From contig OY997590.1 in the NCBI GenBank assembly GCA_963921825.1, positions 56,782,012 through 56,846,011 on the forward strand: a stretch of DNA of 64,000 nt, written 5' to 3'. Of this stretch, positions 34,483-45,102 are shown in pieces (the stretch's first letter is position 1; each line of letters starts with the position of its first letter). The notes beneath the pieces were generated by a model. That model was not told where the DNA came from, made no database searches, and worked only from the letters and a program-made list of their open reading frames with translations. The position numbers and the translations under genes were made by a program. Origin of the DNA: Erodium maritimum. Taxonomy: Eukaryota > Streptophyta > Magnoliopsida > Geraniales > Geraniaceae.

Positions 34483-34797
34483 CAATTTCTTCAATGCTTT
34501 GAACCTCGTAACATTCATTATTTTCACCAGGGTAATCTAAGAAGTGATTCACATCCATTTTGTGCCGATAATGCATACTTGTAATCAAGTACTCAAGCTC
34601 ACGAATGTCTTCTCCAGAATATGCATCGTTTAAACCACTTGAGCCGGTTTCAGTCGTCGAATGAATTTTGCAGTGTTGAAAGCAATTTGCTATGGCCTCT
34701 TGTTTTACATTTTACCAAAATTAAAATAAGAATAAGTTTAAAAAAAACAAAAAATTCCAAATCGTCTTCTTCGTTGAGCCCGAACAGATTCCGACGA
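34483..34797 (-). repeat. Second copy of the pogo transposase fragment (direct repeat of 21720-22041)
   Basis: It matches 21720-22041 nearly base for base in the same orientation, from the CGCCACAATTTCTTCAATGC phrase to CAGATTCCGACGA. It encodes the ETIANCFQHCKI-like region (here with A replacing the first T) and the acidic stretch YGENNECYEVQSIEEIVA-like in minus frame. The two copies bracket about 12.4 kb of nested retroelements. Confidence 0.85.
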
Positions 34798-35350
34798 CCT
34801 CAACGGACGGATGGACGGCTTCGTCTCTGGATCTCCAAGCACTGTCCACCTTCCCTCCATCTCCATACCCAAAATCTCATCTCTGGGAATGCCCAAATCC
34901 AAATTGAAAAAAAATAAATAAACCCCCAAATCTCAACTCTAGATCTGCTGCGCGATGACGGAGATTTGGGCCTAGAAGCTCGGAGCACCACCGACCGCAA
35001 CAAGCTCACCTTCGCTAGATCTGGAGCCCGCGTCACCGGAGCTCGCATCGCCGAAGCTCACATCACCAGTCTCATCGTTGTGCCATGGGTAGCTCTGTTT
35101 CGTGAACTGGGAAAATTCATCTCGGGGAAAGGGTTGAGATGAATGATAAGGGTTGATATGAATGGATAAGGGTTGAGATGAATGTGTATCTGATTTGTAG
35201 ACTTTAGTTTAATACCATGTAGTGTATAAGTTTGATTTGGTTTAATTAATACTTGAAAAAGAAATAAGAAATGAATTTTTAGGGTTTTAAAGTACCTAAG
35301 GGTAATTTGGGTATTTTTTAAAAAGACAAGGTCATGTGCCACACACATGA
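34798..35350. other. Unassigned sequence between the pogo copy and the inverted repeat arm
   Basis: GC-rich at first (34800-35090), with short frames on both strands and no domain, then AT-rich with repeated GGGTTGAGATGAATG words at 35130-35180. This is probably the continuation of the element that was split by the Athila-like insert. Confidence 0.4.
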
Positions 35351-35464
35351 CCATTTTCCATCCAAAAGTGGATGGAAATTGACTATAGGTACTAACGTGA
35401 AAAAAATACATTATAGGGTATTGAGGTGACAAAAAACATGTAGTTAGGGTATTGAGGTGAAAGA
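35351..35464 (-). repeat. Right arm of the distant inverted repeat (partner 20831-20948)
   Basis: It contains GGATGGAAATTGACTATAGG, GGTACTAACG, TATAGGGTATTGAGGTGAC and TTAGGGTATTGAGGTGAAA, the reverse complement of the left-arm words in order. Confidence 0.6.
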
Positions 35465-35490
35465 TGGGTATCTAGTAAAAACGGGTTTTA

Positions 35491-35970
35491 TTGTGCAAAC
35501 TACAAACAAATCTAGGCCATAGGTAGCGGTCAAAGTGACGTCAGCAAAGCGCACCAGATGCTGACACATGGCCACTTCGCGCGCGCCTTTTCCTGCACAG
35601 TAGCGCGTGTTGACCACGCGCGTAGCGCGAAAGGCACTAACATCCTGTGATTTTAAGGTATCAACGCTCGTATATATAACCTATCAGCACCTGTGTATGT
35701 AAATTATTAGTACAATTACATGTAAAGTATCAGCATTGTTTTGCATATAAGGTATTAGCAATGTGCTATGTAAACTATCAGTACCATGCTATGTAAACTA
35801 TCAGTTGGTGCGTACGCGTGCCCACGTGTCAGCATCTGGTGCGTCTGTGGTTTGCACAATAAGGTGGGTTTTTTTATTTAATTTCCCACGTGTCAGTCAA
35901 CATCTGGTGCGCTCTGCTGACATCACTTTGTGAGGATCTTATGGCCCAGATTTGTTTATATTTTGCACAA
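35491..35970. mobile_element. Foldback/MITE-like element, 480 bp, about 80-bp terminal inverted repeats
   Basis: The left end TTGTGCAAACTACAAACAAA, then TCTAGGCCATAGG and GCGCACCAGATGCTGACACA, is matched by the reverse complement of the right end from 35970. An inner copy of CCACGTGTCAGCATCTGGTG and GGTTTGCACAATAAGG at 35829-35865 shows partial internal duplication. The centre has repeated TATCAGCA/TATCAGTA words and GCGCGC clusters. There is no coding capacity. Confidence 0.75.
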
Positions 35971-36099
35971 TAAGGGGCTGTTTGTACTTGATACCAGTCC
36001 TTGAAGTGAAAATAACCCAAATAAAAAATTACATCATGTGAAATAAGTTATTATGTACATAAATGTTTTGTATTATAAAGTTAGTTAGGCTCTCTAATT
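35971..36099. other. AT-rich spacer
   Basis: It contains AAGTGAAAATAACCC, which echoes the reverse complement of the left boundary at 20826-20840. It ends with a T9 run at about 36100 that marks the A-tail of the next insert. Confidence 0.4.
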
Positions 36100-36552
36100 T
36101 TTTTTTAGAAAGACGAGGTAATATTGTATATTAAACGTGTTTACAAATGATAAACAGTGAAACTGAAATAAATAATAGAACATAAAGTAAAGCCGCTCTA
36201 TAGGAATCAGGAGTTGTCTAGAGGATGATACTACAGTAGCGTCTCCAAACTGGTTTGCACGGGCCGAGCAGACCTAGTGTAGAAGTGGACTAAGTATTCC
36301 CCCGGGATGTCAGCGTGCATCGTCCTACCTTAAGTGATATTGGTAGGGCTCCAAAATGCGGGAATGCTGACCTCTAAGCTGGTAGGGAAATATTGTGTCG
36401 GTTGTTGGTGGTACCGCTTCCACCTTACGTCCAGAGGGGCGGTATACCCGACTGACCCCTCCTGGACCAACAAGCACTCACTCCTTGATGCGAGGGTGCT
36501 TATTTCCCCCCACTGCTGTATATGATACCCATCCGACCGAGTCCCCTACGAG
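36100..36552 (-). mobile_element. 3' fragment of a LINE or other poly(A) retroposon
   Basis: On the minus strand the sequence ends ATTACCTCGTCTTTCT followed by an A run, the 3' end phrase of plant LINEs. The rest is non-coding and moderately GC-rich. It is interrupted on the right by the copia element at 36558. Confidence 0.5.
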
Positions 36553-36557
36553 TCCTC

Positions 36558-38245
36558 TGTTGGGTCTCGAGGTAGGGTTGGAGATGAACCAACTCGCAGC
36601 GGAAAATCAATGAAAACCAAGATTTAATTAAAACCATGAAACAACTAACAAAGAATGGATTAACAAGAGAAAAATTCAGCACTAGTTCTTACCAAAACAA
36701 GAACACCGGTTAACGAATGATTGACTTGAGTCTCCAAGACGCCTACGTATCCACATGGGAATCAAAGCCACGTAGTTCTTCTCTTTGAGGACTCAAGAAC
36801 ACAAACATGGAGGTGGAAACTAGCCAAACCCGAAATGGCCATGGAAGAGGGAGAGAAAATGTGTTTCCTATTCTTGTCTTGTGTTTGTTATGTTGAAAAA
36901 AGATGACTTAAACATAACAAAATCCATACTTGTCCAACTAAAGGCATGAGACAAGTATGGTGTCAAGTAAGGTGTAAATAGGACAAAGTATGGCAAGACA
37001 AGATTGGGTTAGGTGGTGAATCACCAACACCTTAATCCTTTTCTTGCTTACTTAGTACTAATTAATCAAGACTTGATTAATTAGTTCCATGGGCCTTGGT
37101 TGCATGGGCCTTTCATGGGCCTCTTGGAACATGGCCCGTGGCCATTTCCAACGAGGTCCCGTTTTTCGCTCATCGGCTCCATGCCTTCCATACCGGAAAT
37201 GTCCAACATTATCCGACGCGATCAATCCCAAGACTCCAAGCCTTGTCTCGATCTGTGAAGTCCTATTCACTTACGGGCACATGACCCAAAACCCAGTTTT
37301 GGTCATGTCCCGAGACAACTCCCTTTTGGCCATTCTCCATAAATGTGTCAATGAGTTTCATCCTCCGGTGTGAGCCTTAGGTTTATGCATGTCAATAGAT
37401 CAACGTAAAATCCCATTTTACTTGATCCTATTTAAGTGGCAACTAACGAGACTTTAGTATTGCCTGACACTACATAACGAATCGACCCTGTCGATTCTAA
37501 CCTTTCCGTCGTCCCTGTCATTATCCTTTTATCTCCGATATCCTGATTGAGATAAGGCATAGAGCCGTCATCCTTATTATTCTCAATCACCGTTCCTTGA
37601 TATGTGAGATGACTGAAGATATGATACCCAGTATCATGTGCATGGCCATGCTATTCTTCCAGTCACTCTCGATCAAGTGGCCGAGAACTGATATCTTTCC
37701 CATACCTTAGTATGAGGGATAAATCCCTTAGCCGTCTTTCGTGTCACTCATGTAGCCCGTCCCCAAGCCAATCCTGGCTGTTATGGAAGCCCTGTTACGG
37801 AAAACGTTAGGCGCAGGTCAAACTCAGTTGTTGACTACATAGCGATCACAAAGACTCCTTGGTCTAAGCATACATGACAAGCTACAACACTGAATATATT
37901 CATGACTTAATCTATGGCACATATTCAGGGCGGGTCTTCCAATATCATGTCCCACATGATATCTATGATCAGACTCCGGAATCCCATTCCAATGACTAAC
38001 AGAACGTAAGCCATAAAGAGCCATCTTTCATACTAGTCGCTTCTAGTGAAGCTTTGTTGACTAGGGACCCATCGAGTGTGATCTATCTCGATCTATGGTT
38101 CTATTCGCATGGTGGGCATAGATCAGAGCACACATCGATATATTACTCCAACACATAAGTAATATAAAGCCGCTTTAATTCTATTGCTAACGATGATATA
38201 TACATTTGGACATTTATGATTGAGCTACGGGCACTAAGACTAACA
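36558..38245 (-). repeat. 3' LTR of copia copy 1
   Basis: 1688 bp. On the minus strand it starts TGTTAGTCTTAGTGCCC and ends CTCGAGACCCAACA. It contains a near-perfect palindrome, TAATTAATCAAG/CTTGATTAATTA, at about 37060-37085. Small open frames inside it recur in every LTR copy and are not genes. Confidence 0.93.
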
Positions 38246-38258
38246 ATCTCTCACTTGC
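38246..38258 (-). other. Polypurine tract of copia copy 1
   Basis: The minus strand reads GCAAGTGAGAGAT directly before the 3' LTR, close to the usual copia tract AAGTGGGAGAT seen in copy 2 (53453-53465). Confidence 0.8.
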
Positions 38259-38396
38259 CCTAGTTCTAATCTAAACTCCAATATGTCCCCATCGACTTTA
38301 CATGTCTAACATGTTCAGGCAGTGACACTGCCTTAGTCAAAGGGTTGGCTATGTTATCATCTGTTGCAATATCGGTTATCTTCACTTCACCTCAGT

Positions 38397-38900
38397 TCAG
38401 TATTTATCTGATGAGGTGGATATGCCGCAGTACATGTTTGGATTTGTTATACGATCTAGGCTTTTAGCTTGCGCAATGGCCCTTGTGTTGTCGCAAGATG
38501 GATTCACCGGGCTGGATGGGTTTTTAATTACACCCAGCCCTGCCATGAATTTCCAAATCCACATAGCCTCCTTAGCTGCCTCTGCAGCATCCATGTACTT
38601 GGCCTTTATCGTAGATTCGGCAATGATATCTTGCTTTACGCTCTCCCAGCTAAAGCTCTGCCATTCAGCGTAAACACATATCCTGATTGACTTCTAAAGT
38701 CATCTGGATTTGTCTTGGAAAACTAGCGTCTACTCATCCTTCGACGACTAGTTCAGCATCATCTTTCCCCCGGGTTAGAATGATGTCTACTGGTACAACA
38801 TAAGGCTTACGAGACGTCTGGTCTCATACATGTCATGGCATATATGATCGATCCTGCCCCCAGGCGCATAGGATTCTCATCATCCTTGTCAGCTCATCAG
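38397..38900 (-). pseudogene. RNase H region of copia copy 1
   Basis: The minus-strand frame 38594-38397 reads AAKEAMWIWKFMAGLG and CDNTRAIAQAK, the C-terminal RNase H pattern of copia pol. Further upstream, in broken frames, the stretch corresponding to the end of RT is present. Stops and a deletion junction near 38930 break it from the rest of pol. Confidence 0.8.
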
Positions 38901-39035
38901 GTGTCTTAGGACACTGAGTCTTGGAGGTGGAAGATTGATCCTTTCAAATCGCCTTGGACCTTCCGGAATTGTAACAGGAATTGGTTCTTACTCTACGACA
39001 ATCTCTGTCTCCTTTCTACTAGGTTGCCAATTGGT

Positions 39036-40272
39036 TTAGACAGATCTGTACCATCCTGAATTTCTTCGAGATGCACAGTCCTCCCAATGACGTCTTTGGA
39101 AACAAAACTTCTTTTCCATAAAGACCCCACCCCAAGCGACGAACACCATGTTCTCACTGGGATTGTAGAAATAGTATCCCCTTGTTGCTTTGGGATACCA
39201 CACGAAGGTGCATATCTCAGATCTTGGTTCGAGCTTAGTCGAAACCAAATGTTTCACATAAGCCTCGCAACCACAAATCTTTAGGAAGGACAAAGCGGGC
39301 ATCATCCCGTACCATTTTTAAAATGGTGTCCCTTCCACACCATTCGTCGAAGCCCGATTCACTATGAATGCGGTCGCCTCTAGAGCAAAACCCCTAAAAG
39401 AGATTGGGAGATCAGTCCAACTAATCATGGAACAGACCATTGTCTAACAATGTCCGATTTCTCCGTTTGGCTACACCTTTCAACTACAGTGACCTAGGAG
39501 GAGTCCATTCCAAAAGGATCCCATTCTCTTTTAGATGATCTAATAACTCTGTGGTCAAGTATTTTCCACCTCGATCCAATTGAAGTGCCTTAATACCTTT
39601 GTCGAGCTGGTTTTCTACTATAGTCTTAAACTCTTTGAATTTATCAAAAGCTTCAGACTTATGTCTCACCGAATAGACATAACCATATTTACTGTAATCA
39701 TCAGTAAATGTGATAAAGTAGCTAAAACCCCTCCTGGCAAGTGAACTTATTGGTCTACACACATTCGAGTGTATCAGCCCCAATAATTCACCCGCCCTTT
39801 CATTGCGATCGATAAAGGGCACTTTAGTCATTTTGCCCATCAAACAAACCTTGCACCTATCGATCGAATGGAATTCGAATGAACCTGAAAGCCCGCACTT
39901 CTGAAGTGTTGATAGGCGCTTCTTGTTTATGCGACCCAAATGACAGTACCATAACACAGTTAGGTTTAAATCGTTGGATTTAGACCTCTTGGTATTAACG
40001 GAATATATAGAACTTGAGGCATTGTTACCCATATCTAATATGTACAATCCTCCAACCATGTCAGTACTGGTATAAAACATATCATTGCATAGAACATTGA
40101 AAACTCCATTTCCAATATTAACATTATATCCTTCCTTGTCAAACACGGATACAGATATAATATTCCTACTAAAAGTAGGTATGCAATATACATTATACAA
40201 TACTAAGACAAGGCCTCTTGGCAAAGCAAGACTCATGGATCCTACAGTAGTTGCCACAACTCTGAGGTCCAT
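39036..40272 (-). pseudogene. Pre-integrase and integrase region of copia copy 1, catalytic residues changed
   Basis: The frame 40272-39484 contains the GAG-pre-integrase zinc motif (LWYCHLG with CKVCLMGK), then the integrase core: HSNVCRPI where copia normally has HTDV (Asp to Asn, codon 39763-39765), a FITFTDDYSKYGY stretch, and LDRGGKYL with the second Asp kept. A TAG follows at 39484-39486. Just beyond it the third catalytic Glu is Lys (AAA, 39466-39468, in VAKRRNRTLL). The downstream frame 39305-39036 has FLKICGCEAYVKHL and GYYFYNPSENMVFVA. Integrase is therefore inactive by three independent lesions. Confidence 0.85.
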
Positions 40273-40901
40273 TTCGTGCTTTCCAAATCTCTCCTACTTT
40301 CAGCTACCATATATTAGTGCATGTGTGAGATTCAGTCATGGTATCTAATACCCATGAATCTTTGGAAGTAGAGAGATGTATCTCTATAGAGTTAATACCG
40401 AATGAAGGCACGATCCCACCGCCCTTCCTTAGATCATCCAGGTTTCCTTATGAAGGCGCAGTCCTACTGCCCTTCTTCAGATCATCCAGGCTATTTGATG
40501 AAGGCGCAGTCCCACTGCCCTTCTTCAGATCAGCCGTGAACTTCCTGTAATCCCGGTTCCAATGACCAGGCTGTTGGCAGTAGAAGCAGACATTCTCAGG
40601 TGTCTCATCTTTCCTGCCAAGTGCGCATGGGCCCAGCCCTTGCCACTTCCAATTCCCTTGTTGACCATCAGAATATCCTTGGATCCCAGATCCCTGAGAT
40701 ATTCTTCTCAGCAGCTGATGACACTTCATGTAACTCTGATATGGTCTTAGAGACAGCCTTGTCAAGGACATATTCTTTGCGTTCAGACTTGAGGACTATC
40801 CTCAAAATTCTGTACCAGTCCAAATAGTTTGTCCCATTTAGCTTGACCCTGTCAAGAATGGTTTTTAATGACAAACTATTAATGTTCGCTGAATTTTCCA
40901 T
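40273..40901 (-). pseudogene. gag and protease start of copia copy 1
   Basis: The ATG at 40901 opens a 77-codon frame (LNGTNYLDWYRILRIVLK), the copia Gag N-terminus, ended by a stop. The next frame has a zinc knuckle CFYCQQPGHWNRDY whose last Cys is Tyr (TAC, 40547-40549), then repeated DLKKGSGTAPSS-like units. It continues with WVLDTM, where the protease active site should be DTG (ATG codon 40337-40339). A frameshift separates this from the pre-integrase frame. Confidence 0.85.
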
Positions 40902-42443
40902 TTGATCTATAACAGATAAAATTCAATCAGTAAACTGAATAAATTTTATGAAGATCAAGCTTAAACACCAACAATCAATTCTAAACCTTTAGAATCTGAA
41001 ACCAAGATCCTTGATTCACTCGATTAAGCTGAACTAATGCTCACCACTTAATCGAGCTATGTAGGTAGGACTCCATCCAATCACATCCAATGTGACTCTT
41101 GGCTAGGGTATGTACTTATGTACACGACTTACCCTATCTGTTACCCTAGCTCAACCTCAGGCCGAGAATCGTAGTCGGGTCCACCAATTTTCAACTATGG
41201 CTCGTCACTATGTAGGTGCTCCGCTAATGCGCACGACACCCACATATGTCGTCCAAACCTACTACCCCGCTTCCCCATGGATGCTCCGCTAATGCGCACG
41301 ACAACCATAGGACGGGGAGGTAGTAAGGTGTTGATGATTGGGAGGTATCGGACATGACCCGCTTTTACTTGTCCAGTTGTGTTCAAAACTTTGGCACATC
41401 CTAGATGCGATGAGCACATCAACTACATTCCAAATGCAATGATGCCTCAAATTACATCCAATGTAATTCTTCCTTTGAACCCGTCAACTACATCCAATGC
41501 AATGACGGTTCTAAGGGGTCACACACAAGGATTAAAAGTCCAATTTTATCTTTGCATGTGAGGTGATATGCTCGGTAAATAAAGTTAAGCATGCAATTCT
41601 AAAACACATAGAATTAATCATGCATAAACTAAACCAAGCATAAAGCGATAAATGTGCACATAATAGCCCCCTAAACTAACTCCCACTAGCTTCTTGAGCT
41701 CCACCGACTCCAAGCCGATGCCAACACCCGAAAAGCCACCAAATGACCTTTTCGCCCTTTCTTCGTCTTGAGTAAAATATTACAATTTAATACACGACTC
41801 GCAGGTCGGGAATAAATAAATATTACAAACAAGTGGTTCGACGACCACACCTTGAAAGAATAATTACACGTTAACTCTAACGGCTCGCAGGCCGTGAAAA
41901 GCGATAAATAATTAAATTGAGCTCGGGGCTATTATGTACACCATGCCAACATCACATCACACATCGTGTTATCAAACAAGCATGTTATCAAACATCATGT
42001 GATTTTCCGGTTTTAATTAATAGCCAAGTTTCGAAATTTTTTGATGCTCGGTTTATCGAAACCGTTCAAAAATGAAACTTTTGAACATTTGATCTTCGAG
42101 TTCATCATGACGGTTCCAAACTCGTCATAACTAACAAAACGGTTTAGCCTTGGCATATCAACCATCCAATGGTCATGCTTGGCCTAGCTCCGTCCAACGG
42201 AGCCCCGTTCGGTCCCGGTTTCGGCTCCCCGAGAGTCCCGCTCCCGAGACCCGAAAAATCAAATTTTTTTCAAAATTTCCAGATTTGAAATAATTTTCAA
42301 AAATTCATTTTACATGCATTAAATCCATAAACAATAATTTAAAACATGTTATCAAACAATTTAGCAAAACAACATGCCAAAAACGAAACTTTCAAGCAAA
42401 CCGAAACTTTGAACACCGTCTTGTGAATCCCGAAGGTAGCACG
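40902..42443 (-). other. Long untranslated leader of copia copy 1
   Basis: About 1.54 kb between the primer site and the gag ATG without a coding frame. It has direct repeats such as GCTCCGCTAATGCGCACGAC at about 41218 and 41282, and several ACATCCAATG words. The same leader is present in copy 2, so it is a family trait. Confidence 0.7.
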
Positions 42444-42455
42444 GCTCTGATACCA
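42444..42455 (-). other. Primer binding site of copia copy 1, tRNA-iMet type
   Basis: The minus strand reads TGGTATCAGAGC one base after the 5' LTR. Confidence 0.93.
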
Positions 42456-42456
42456 C

Positions 42457-44144
42457 TGTTGGGTCTCGAGGTAGGGTTGGAGATGAACCAACTCGCAGCG
42501 GAAAATCAATGAAAACCAAGAGACAATTAAAACCATGAAACAACTAAAAAAGAATGGATTAACAAGAGAAAAATTCAGCACTAGTTCTTACCAAAACAAG
42601 AACACCGGTTAACGAATGATTGGCTTGAGTCTCCAAGACGCATACGTATCCACATGGGAATCAAAGCCACGTAGTTCTTCTCTTTGAGGACTCAAGAACA
42701 CAAACATGGAGGTGGAAACTAGCCAAACCCGAAATGGCCATGGAAAAGGGAGAGAAAATGTGTTTCCTATTCTTGTCTTGTGTTTGTTATGTTGAAAAAA
42801 GATGACTTAAACATAACAAAACCCATACTTGTCCAACTAAAGGCATGAGACAAGTATGGTGTCAAGTAAGGTGTAAATAGGACAAAGTATGGCAAGACAA
42901 GATTGGGTTAGGTGGTGAATCACCAACACCTTAATCCTTGTCTTGCTTACTTAGTACTAATTAATCAAGACTTGATTAATTAGTTCCATGGGCCTTGGTT
43001 GCATGGGCCTTTCATGGGCCTCTTGGAACATGGCCCGTGGCCATTTCCAACGAGGTCCCGTTTTTCGCTCATCGGCTCCATGCCTTCCATACCGGAAATG
43101 TCCAACATTATCCGACGCGATCAATCCCAAGACTCCAAGCCTTGTCTCGATCTGTGAAGTCCTATTCACTTACGGGCACATGACCCAAAACCCAGTTTTG
43201 GTCATGTCCCGAGACAACTCCCTTTTGGCCATTCTCCATAAATGTGTCAATGAGTTTCATCCTCCGGTGTGAGCCTTAGGTTTATGCATGTCAATAGATC
43301 AACGTAAAATCCCATTTTACTTGATCCTATTTAAGTGGCAACTAACGAGACTTTAGTATTGCCTGACACTACATAACGAATCGACCCTGTCGATTCTAAC
43401 CTTTCCGTCGTCCCTGTCATTATCCTTTTATCTCCGATATCCTGATTGAGATAAGGCATAGAGCCGTCATCCTTATTATTCTCAATCACCGTTCCTTGAT
43501 ATGTGAGATGACTGAAGATATGATACCCAGTATCATGTGCATGGCCATGCTATTCTTCCAGTCACTCTCGATCAAGTGGCCGAGAACCGATATCTTTCTC
43601 ATACCTTAGTATGAGGGATAAATCCCTTAGCCGTCTTTCGTGTCACTCATGTAGCCCGTCCCCAAGCCAATCCTGGCCGTTATGGAAGCCCTGTTACGGA
43701 CAACGTTAGGCTCAGGTCAAACTCAGTTGTTGACTATATAGCGATCACAAAGACTCCTTGGTCTAAGGATACATGACAAGCTACAACACTGAATATATTC
43801 ATGACTTAATCTATGGCACATATTCAGGGCGGGTCGTCCAATATCATGTCCCACATGATATCTATGATCAGACTCCGGAATCCCATTCCAATGACTAACA
43901 GAACGTAAGCCATAAAGAGGCATCTTTCATACTAGTCGCTTCTAGTGAAGCTTTGTTGACTAGGGACCCATCGAGTGTGATCTATCTCGATCTATGGTTC
44001 TATTCGCATGGTGGGCATAGATCAGAGCACACATCGATATATTACTCCAACACATAAGTAATATAAAGCCGCTTTAATTTTATTGCTAACGATGATATAT
44101 ACATTTGAACATTTAGGATTGAACTACGGGCACTAAGACTAACA
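42457..44144 (-). repeat. 5' LTR of copia copy 1
   Basis: 1688 bp, direct copy of 36558-38245, followed by TSD TCCTC at 44145-44149. Confidence 0.93.
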
Positions 44145-44169
44145 TCCTCATTCTCCTCATCCTCCCGTA

Positions 44170-45102
44170 TCAGCCTCTTGACACTTGTCGAGACCGATAG
44201 CGGCTCAACCTGCTAATCTGGAAGGTCGTCCCCGGATGTCCCTGTCGATTCAAGAAATATCTGACCACCCGTGGACGAGCGACGCTCTCCCTAACCTTCT
44301 CTCCTTGTCGAGGAGCCACATGAGCAAACAATCGAGATAGTACCCCCGAAGCTCCCCCTTGACATGCCCAGTTCGTCCCCGGGGTTGTCTTCCCATGTTT
44401 AGCCTTCACCAATGCCGACTGTGGGTCATTCCGGGATCTCAGCGATGTCCTCTTCTTTCGCCCACTCACTGGACAAGCCGGGAACAAATGACCGTCACAA
44501 CTACATCCAAAATAATGATCGGGCAGGTGTACATAAAAGATATGCAACATCCTATGTACCTGAGATTCCGAGAGTCGGAACCAGAGCTCACTCTGAAGGG
44601 GGACTCGGATGTCGACCCGGATGCAGATCCGCATAAAGTCACCCCAACACATTCCATCAGCATCTGTATCTACCTCCTGAAAACTAACCAGAGTATTTCC
44701 TACCCAGAACGCCACCTTCCTATTATATGCCCCTACTGGAAAATTAGATACCCTCGCCCAGACTGAAAAGTGGGTGAATATCATATCCCCCATACGCTTG
44801 TGGGCCCTTAGGTATTTGAATATGACCAGCGAGTCCCAGAACGCCCATGGTTCTCCAGAAAGAATCCTCATCCTTTCCTTGGCCATCATAAAGAAGAAAG
44901 TCACGACCCCATATACCAAGGGCTGAGCCTCCACATGTCTCAATCCACATAGTTCCTCCATTCGGTTCACCATCGTTCTCCAATAAAAAGTACGCGGGGT
45001 GAGAACCTTCGCTGCTAAAACGAAAGCAAAATTTTCTCCCCCCCCCCCCCCACCTGCCTCCTCTAACGAGACCACAATCTCCTTAATCTGCATGGACCTC
45101 AT
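44170..45102 (-). CDS. DUF4283 / CCHC_4-type protein fragment (310 aa), retroposon ORF1-like
   Basis: The ATG at 45102 opens an uninterrupted frame to 44170. A run of seven Gly near residues 18-24 comes from a 14-C homopolymer (45038-45051). Residues about 30-200 follow the plant DUF4283 pattern: W and GVVTFFF, PWAFWDSLVIFKYL, FSVWARVSNFPVGAYN, then RVDIRVPLQSELWF. The zinc knuckle region HLPDHYFGCSCDGHLFPAC lacks the usual first Cys. The C-terminus is basic. Plant proteins of this type are mostly ORF1 of L1-type LINEs or their host-domesticated relatives. The downstream end lies 26 bp from the copia insertion. Function is not inferable. Confidence 0.65.
   Translation of the reverse strand: MRSMQIKEIVVSLEEAGGGGGGENFAFVLAAKVLTPRTFYWRTMVNRMEELCGLRHVEAQPLVYGVVTFFFMMAKERMRILSGEPWAFWDSLVIFKYLRAHKRMGDMIFTHFSVWARVSNFPVGAYNRKVAFWVGNTLVSFQEVDTDADGMCWGDFMRICIRVDIRVPLQSELWFRLSESQVHRMLHIFYVHLPDHYFGCSCDGHLFPACPVSGRKKRTSLRSRNDPQSALVKAKHGKTTPGTNWACQGGASGVLSRLFAHVAPRQGEKVRESVARPRVVRYFLNRQGHPGTTFQISRLSRYRSRQVSRG

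Larger units (their letters stand above)
36558..44144 (-). mobile_element. Ty1/copia element, copy 1 (7587 bp), RT-deleted, TSD TCCTC
   Basis: 1688-bp LTRs lie at 36558-38245 and 42457-44144. Target duplication TCCTC lies at 36553-36557 and 44145-44149. A tRNA-iMet primer site is next to the right LTR and a polypurine tract next to the left LTR, so the element reads on the minus strand. The internal region (4211 bp) is 875 bp shorter than in copy 2 and lacks the RT core. The LTRs differ at about 20 positions by eye (about 1.3%). Confidence 0.93.

Noticed and set aside
37058-37373. Small 60-94 codon frames repeated at 37058, 42957, 46507, 48576, 52265 and 59039
   Set aside because: They recur only because they lie inside copies of the same non-coding 1688-bp LTR. 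No start context, domain or codon bias supports a gene.
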